Positions 60,305 through 64,000 of a DNA stretch of 64,000 nucleotides are shown in pieces (positions within the stretch are counted from its first letter, which is position 1; each line of letters begins with the position of its first letter). The notes below the pieces were generated by a model. It did not search any database. It saw nothing but the letters and a program-made list of their open reading frames with translations, and was not told where the DNA came from. The stretch comes from Sphingobacteriales bacterium 44-15 (GTDB taxonomy: Bacteria; Bacteroidota; Bacteroidia; Chitinophagales; Chitinophagaceae): NCBI GenBank assembly GCA_001899685.1, contig MKWG01000031.1, positions 2,355-66,354 on the forward strand, read 5' to 3'. The position numbers and the translations under genes were made by a program.

Positions 60305-60733
60305 ATGATCAAGTTACAGGTTATCGGAAATTTAGGAAAAGACTGTACTACCAACACGGTGAACGGAAAAACAGTCATGAATTTCAATGTAGCGCATACG
60401 GAAAGATTCCGGGATGCCTCCGGCCAGCAAAAGGACAAAACGACCTGGGTGGAATGCGCTTATTGGTCTGACAGGACGGGCATTGCGCCCTACCTGAAAA
60501 AAGGGACGCAGGTATATGTAGAAGGGACACCGGAAGTAAGGACTTATACCCGTAATGATGGCACGCCCGCGGCATCTCTCACCCTGCGGGTATTCAGCAT
60601 ACAGTTACTGGGAAGCGGCGGAAGAGGAGACAGCACCACCGCCAATACCGGCGGCAGCTACGCTTCAGATCAAAGCGCAGTTCCTGCTGCTCCTCCTGAT
60701 ATGGCAGAGGCGGCAGATGATCTGCCGTTTTAG
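60305..60733 (+). CDS. Single-stranded DNA-binding protein (second copy)
   Basis: A 142-residue OB-fold Ssb. MIKLQVIGNLGKDCTTNTVN, TTWVECAYWSDRTGIAPYLK, KGTQVYVEGTPEVRTYTRND and a Gly/Ser/Ala-rich tail ending in the canonical AADDLPF tip, which binds partner proteins. It is clearly different from the copy next to mutY, whose tip is degenerate (PENIAF). This one therefore looks like the version best suited to recruit replication and repair proteins; which copy is the housekeeping one cannot be decided from sequence. Confidence 0.9.
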   Translation: MIKLQVIGNLGKDCTTNTVNGKTVMNFNVAHTERFRDASGQQKDKTTWVECAYWSDRTGIAPYLKKGTQVYVEGTPEVRTYTRNDGTPAASLTLRVFSIQLLGSGGRGDSTTANTGGSYASDQSAVPAAPPDMAEAADDLPF

Positions 60734-60734
60734 T

Positions 60735-60825
60735 GGTAAGTGGTAAGAGATAAGCGGTAAGGAAGAATCTTAAGGGTTGGCTTCTCACGTCTCTCGTTTC
60801 ACGTCTCACATTTTGACATCTCACT
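60735..60825. repeat. Heptad-family repeat, copy 6
   Basis: Four heptamers GGTAAGT, GGTAAGA, GATAAGC, GGTAAGG stand right after the ssb stop codon, followed by TCTCACGTCTCTCGTTTCAC, GTCTCACATTTTGACATCTCAC. The first block matches the left end of copy 3 (33229-33259). Confidence 0.75.
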
Positions 60826-60836
60826 ATTTGTTTCGG

Positions 60837-60871
60837 GCGCGAATAATAGCAAATATTATTCGCGCTTTTTT
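60837..60871 (+). terminator. Rho-independent terminator after ssb
   Basis: GCGCGAATAATA and TATTATTCGCGC form a perfect 12-bp stem with a five-base loop, followed by six T. It separates ssb from lysC, which therefore needs its own promoter. Confidence 0.9.
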
Positions 60872-60910
60872 GTTTTCTTTGCACCGCAAAAAATTAAAAA
60901 CGAAGCAGTC

Positions 60911-62233
60911 ATGAAAATCATGAAGTTTGGCGGCACCTCTGTAGGGAAGCCAGAAAGAATGCAGCAGGTAGCAAAGCTGATCACCGCAGGGGATGAACCT
61001 ACAATAGTAGTATTAAGCGCCCTTAGCGGCACCACCAATACCCTGGTATCTATCGGTGAAGCGCTTGCCAAAGGCGATAAGCAGGAAGCTAAAAGCATTA
61101 TTGACAAGGTGGAAGCGCATTACCAGACCTTTGTGGATGACCTGCTGAAGAAACCTTCTTCTAATGCCAGGGGTAAAGCCGTGATCGCCGAACACTTCGA
61201 TTTTCTGAATATTATTCTTAAAATATCCTTTAACGAAGCGCTTAACAAGGATATCCTTGCGCAGGGCGAGTTGATGAGCACCAAGCTCTTCAGCGCCTAT
61301 CTTGAGGAACATGGCATTGACCATGTGCTGCTGCCTGCGCTTGATTTCATGCAGATAGACGCTAACGACGAACCTTATTTTGACGCAATCCGCTTCAAGC
61401 TCAACCGCATCCTGCAACAACATACTGATAAAAAATTATTTGTAACCCAGGGATATATCTGCCGCAATGCCAAAGGAGAGGTAGATAACCTGAAACGCGG
61501 CGGCAGCGACTATACCGCTTCATTGATAGCCGCGGCAGTGAAGGCTTCTGTATGCGAGATCTGGACTGATATAGACGGCATGCACAACAACGACCCGCGT
61601 ATAGTGAAGAAAACAATACCCGTAGAAAAGCTCAGCTTCGACGAAGCCGCAGAGCTGGCATACTTTGGCGCCAAGATCCTTCATCCTACCTGCATCTGGC
61701 CTGCACAACAGGAAAAAGTGCCGGTGAAGCTGCTGAATACCATGCAACCCGAAGCGCCCGGCACCACCATTATGCAGGATGCCGGTACCGTGGGGGTAAA
61801 AGCAGTAGCGGCCAAGGACGGTATTATAGCCATAAAGATCAAAAGCAGCCGCATGCTGCTGGCCTATGGCTTTCTGCGTAAAATATTTGAGGTGTTTGAA
61901 AAATACAAAACGCCTATTGATATGGTTACCACTTCAGAGGTAGCAGTATCGCTTACTATTGACAATGACACACATCTCCCTGCAATAATGAAGGAACTTG
62001 AACCTTTTGGTACGGTGAAAGCTGATAAAGACCAGGCTATCGTATCTATTGTAGGCAACGAAATTGCAAAAACACCGGATGTATTAAAAAAATTATTTGA
62101 GTCGCTTGCCCCTGTTCCTATAAGAATGGTAAGCTATGGAGGCAGCAGGCACAATATTTCGGTGCTGGTACCCGCCTCTTACAAAACAACGACCCTCCAG
62201 CAACTAAACAAAGGCATATTCGGATTGGAATAA
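60911..62233 (+). CDS. lysC: Aspartate kinase (monofunctional)
   Basis: A 440-residue enzyme that phosphorylates aspartate, the first step to lysine, threonine and methionine. KFGGTSVGKPERMQQVA is the N-terminal signature, RGGSDYTASLIAAAVKA and EIWTDIDGMHNNDPR form the catalytic core. Two C-terminal ACT domains (IIAIKIKSSRMLLAYGFLRK, IVSIVGNEIAKTPDVLKKLF) suggest feedback control by an amino acid. No homoserine dehydrogenase is fused. It stands alone between a terminator and a GC-rich repeat. Confidence 0.95.
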   Translation: MKIMKFGGTSVGKPERMQQVAKLITAGDEPTIVVLSALSGTTNTLVSIGEALAKGDKQEAKSIIDKVEAHYQTFVDDLLKKPSSNARGKAVIAEHFDFLNIILKISFNEALNKDILAQGELMSTKLFSAYLEEHGIDHVLLPALDFMQIDANDEPYFDAIRFKLNRILQQHTDKKLFVTQGYICRNAKGEVDNLKRGGSDYTASLIAAAVKASVCEIWTDIDGMHNNDPRIVKKTIPVEKLSFDEAAELAYFGAKILHPTCIWPAQQEKVPVKLLNTMQPEAPGTTIMQDAGTVGVKAVAAKDGIIAIKIKSSRMLLAYGFLRKIFEVFEKYKTPIDMVTTSEVAVSLTIDNDTHLPAIMKELEPFGTVKADKDQAIVSIVGNEIAKTPDVLKKLFESLAPVPIRMVSYGGSRHNISVLVPASYKTTTLQQLNKGIFGLE

Positions 62234-62279
62234 TAAAACATTTTAATTCATTCTTTATATTTCCTTGGGTTTAAATGCT

Positions 62280-62412
62280 TTCACGCCCGCCTGACCGGAC
62301 GGGCAGGCAAAGCCTGCAAAGGAAGCAAAGTTCGCAAAGAAAATCCTCTGTGAATCTTTGTGTCTCCGTGCCTTTGTGGTTCAAAAGAAGTTTCACGCAG
62401 CGGACGCAAAGA
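62280..62412 (+). repeat. GC-rich hairpin/GCAAAG repeat, copy 4
   Basis: CGCCCGCCTGACCGGACGGG CAGGC (hairpin head), then GCAAAGGAA, GCAAAGTTC, GCAAAGAAA (period 9), then CTTTGTGTCTCCGTGCCTTT GTGGTT. It lies in opposite orientation to the copy at 57702-57800, 4.6 kb away. Confidence 0.8.
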
Positions 62413-62429
62413 AAGATCGCAGCAAGAAA

Positions 62430-62456
62430 AACGGCCATGCAGAACGCATGGCCGTT
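62430..62456 (-). terminator. Rho-independent terminator of the 62482-62874 gene
   Basis: AACGGCCATGC and GCATGGCCGTT form a perfect 11-bp stem with a five-base loop. On the minus strand it is followed by a short U-run (TTTTTCTTGC) and lies 25 bases after the stop codon. Confidence 0.85.
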
Positions 62457-62481
62457 GAAGTGTTGACGAACCAAACAATTA

Positions 62482-62874
62482 TCAACTCATTTTATAATAG
62501 CTTCTCTTGGCGGCTATTATATCCTGGTCCCTGTCATGCTTCAGATCGCGGATCGCTTTCCTTCTTTCAGCCCTGGAAATGGTTTCATCACTGCGCGCCG
62601 CGCTTATCTTTTGCTGATAATCATTTTTTATATCTGCAATCTGCAGATCAAGCTTTGTCGGGCGGTTATAACGGTACGCATAGGGGTAACCGTAATAAGG
62701 ATAGCCATAATAAGGTGAACCCCAGAAAGGACTATAGGCATAAAACGGAGCTACTCCTACCGAAATCACCGGTCTCGTCCTTATGACCCTGACACCGCCT
62801 CCATGAACTGCTTTTTGTGCAAAAGCACCTGACGCCAACACCATAGCAAACATTACCACGATTAACTTTTTCAT
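62482..62874 (-). CDS. Small secreted Tyr/Pro/Gly-rich protein
   Basis: A 130-residue protein of a type common in Chitinophagaceae but without known function. A signal peptide (MKKLIVVMFAMVLASGAFAQ) is followed by a glycine-rich stretch, a low-complexity aromatic region of PYYGYPYYGYPYAYRY type (about residues 53-68), and a charged helical C-terminus (LDLQIADIKNDYQQKISAAR through ERRKAIRDLKHDRDQDIIA), possibly a coiled coil. It is a single-gene unit with its own terminator. A cell-envelope or surface role is a guess. Confidence 0.7.
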   Translation of the reverse strand: MKKLIVVMFAMVLASGAFAQKAVHGGGVRVIRTRPVISVGVAPFYAYSPFWGSPYYGYPYYGYPYAYRYNRPTKLDLQIADIKNDYQQKISAARSDETISRAERRKAIRDLKHDRDQDIIAAKRSYYKMS

Positions 62875-63051
62875 ATACTCAGATTTTTGTTTTCAATAAT
62901 TAGACACAAATCTCACAGAAATGATTACTGTTTATTTACGAATAACAGGCCGGTAACGTTTGTAAAAGAAATATTAAAGTGAGGCATTATTTTTTTATCT
63001 TGTATCCTGCTTTAAGAATGGTATCTGTTACTGCCCTGAACAGCTCCTTTT

Positions 63052-64000
63052 ATGAATGAAACTTATCTTCTCAGCGTACAACATCTTTCAAAATCTTTCC
63101 CGGGTGTAAAGGCGCTTGACGATGTTCATTTAAATGTGGAAGCGGGGAAAGTGCATGCGGTAATGGGAGAGAACGGCGCGGGGAAATCCACCCTTATGAA
63201 GATACTTATTGGTATGATTGAGCCGGACAGCGGCAATATTTATTTTAAGGGTGAACGGGTTGCTTTTCACTCCGTGCATGATGCCATCAAAGCCGGGTTT
63301 TCCATGATACACCAGGAACTGCTGCCATTCCCTGATCTGACCGTTGCAGAAAATATTTTAATGGGAAGGGAGCCGGTAGTCTTCCCGGGATGGATAAACC
63401 GGAAAAAGCTGAATATGGCGTCGCTGCATTTGATCAGCAGGCTGGGCGTATCTATAAAAGTTAACCGGAAAATGAAAACGCTTAGTGTTGCTGAGACCCA
63501 GATGGTAGAGATAGCAAAGGCAATATCCAACAATGCAGAAGTGATCATCATGGATGAACCTACTTCTGCTATCTCCCAAAAAGAAGTGGATATACTGTTT
63601 GGCATAATAAAAGACCTTACAGCGAGAGGTATTGCAGTTATTTATATTTCTCATAAAATGGATGAGGTGCTGCAAATTGCCGATACGGTAACAGTAATGC
63701 GTGATGGAAAATGGATCGCTACTCAACCGGCTTCCGGACTGAATAAAGAAGCCCTGATCAATATGATAGTGGGTAGACCGCTGGATAATATTTTTGACAA
63801 AAAAAGTGTTCCGCCCGGTGAGGTATTGCTATCGGTAAAAGCGCTCTCCGGAGATTATTTTAGCGATATCAGCTTTGAAGTGCATGCAGGTGAGATACTG
63901 GGCATAGCAGGCTTGATGGGAGCTGGAAGGACAGAGATCATGCGTGCCATATTCGGACTGGATAAAATACGCTCCGGCTTCATTTATATAAAGGGTAAGC
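63052..64000 (+). CDS. Sugar ABC transporter ATP-binding protein (RbsA/MglA/XylG type), cut by the window end
   Basis: The first 316 residues of a double-ATPase subunit. ABC domain 1 has Walker A GENGAGKST, Q-loop MIHQELLPFPDLTVAENI, the degenerate signature LSVAETQMVEIAKAI, Walker B VIIMDEPTS and the H-loop IYISHKMDE. The second domain starts near residue 255 (LLSVKALSGDYFSDISFEVH) and is cut at 64000 after GLMGAGRTEIMR. The Q/signature variants place it among simple-sugar importers (ribose, galactose, xylose, autoinducer-2). The permease and binding protein are expected to the right. Confidence 0.9.
   Translation, partial: MNETYLLSVQHLSKSFPGVKALDDVHLNVEAGKVHAVMGENGAGKSTLMKILIGMIEPDSGNIYFKGERVAFHSVHDAIKAGFSMIHQELLPFPDLTVAENILMGREPVVFPGWINRKKLNMASLHLISRLGVSIKVNRKMKTLSVAETQMVEIAKAISNNAEVIIMDEPTSAISQKEVDILFGIIKDLTARGIAVIYISHKMDEVLQIADTVTVMRDGKWIATQPASGLNKEALINMIVGRPLDNIFDKKSVPPGEVLLSVKALSGDYFSDISFEVHAGEILGIAGLMGAGRTEIMRAIFGLDKIRSGFIYIKGK

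Noticed and set aside
12554-60825. CRISPR-like array
   Set aside because: The heptad arrays have no constant-length spacers and no identical repeats, and no cas genes are present.
1-64000. tRNA, rRNA, tmRNA or riboswitch genes
   Set aside because: No cloverleaf, rRNA core sequence or known aptamer motif was recognised by eye in any spacer; a covariance-model search (Infernal/tRNAscan-SE) would be decisive.

Overview
The window looks like a chromosomal segment of a Bacteroidota bacterium, most likely of the family Chitinophagaceae. Three SusC/SusD pairs, the gliding genes gldD and gldE, an HU-type protein, GldD-type lipoboxes, and promoters of the form TTTG-N19-TAnnTTTG all point there. No rRNA, tRNA, CRISPR array, phage or intact insertion sequence was seen. 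Three perfect tandem promoters at the extreme left edge fire leftward, so a strongly expressed unit (perhaps an rRNA operon) probably lies just outside.

Region by region: 0.5-5.2 kb is a minus-strand operon of a GH63-like glucosidase, a ROK sugar kinase and a type II NADH dehydrogenase. 5.6-8.7 kb carries rng, a 31-residue bS22/mS38-like ribosomal protein gene, a TPR protein and an HU protein. 8.9-12.5 kb is the conserved mutY-ssb-gldE-gldD cluster, followed by a DUF3109 protein and a polysaccharide deacetylase-like protein. 14.7-20 kb holds an SRPBCC protein, an EamA transporter, purH and comEC. 20.2-31 kb reads as a peptide-acquisition neighbourhood: a SusC/SusD pair, an S46 dipeptidyl-peptidase and an S9 oligopeptidase. 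31.2-36.3 kb has dxs, a LytS/LytTR two-component pair and an esterase.

37-57.6 kb is the accessory part. It has a large lipoprotein fusing an SGNH hydrolase, a dehydrogenase-type beta-propeller, HEAT repeats and a cupredoxin. Next comes a 1.9-kb patchwork of gene fragments: an SDR tail, an extra copy of the tail of the neighbouring asparaginase gene, a possible amidase-toxin tail with a possible immunity gene, and a transglutaminase/discoidin-type C-terminus. Then follows a polysaccharide-utilisation-like locus: glycosylasparaginase, DUF1735/F5-8C lipoprotein, two SusC/SusD pairs, a ROK repressor and a divergent GH29 alpha-L-fucosidase. Together the fucosidase and the glycosylasparaginase suggest use of fucosylated N-glycans or glyco-asparagine.

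57.8-64 kb returns to housekeeping genes: a double rhodanese with an ArsR-like regulator, tsaB, ridA, a second ssb, lysC, a small secreted protein and the start of a sugar ABC-transporter ATPase.

The gene spacers are dotted with short repeats. The most striking share a 7-nucleotide period (variants of GTGAGAN, GGTAAGN, GCTCATN, AGATTTN), often with inverted arms. One supplies the stop codon of the sensor kinase, and one merges with the promoter of the DUF3109 gene. A second family has a GC-rich hairpin head and GCAAAGNNN units of period 9.
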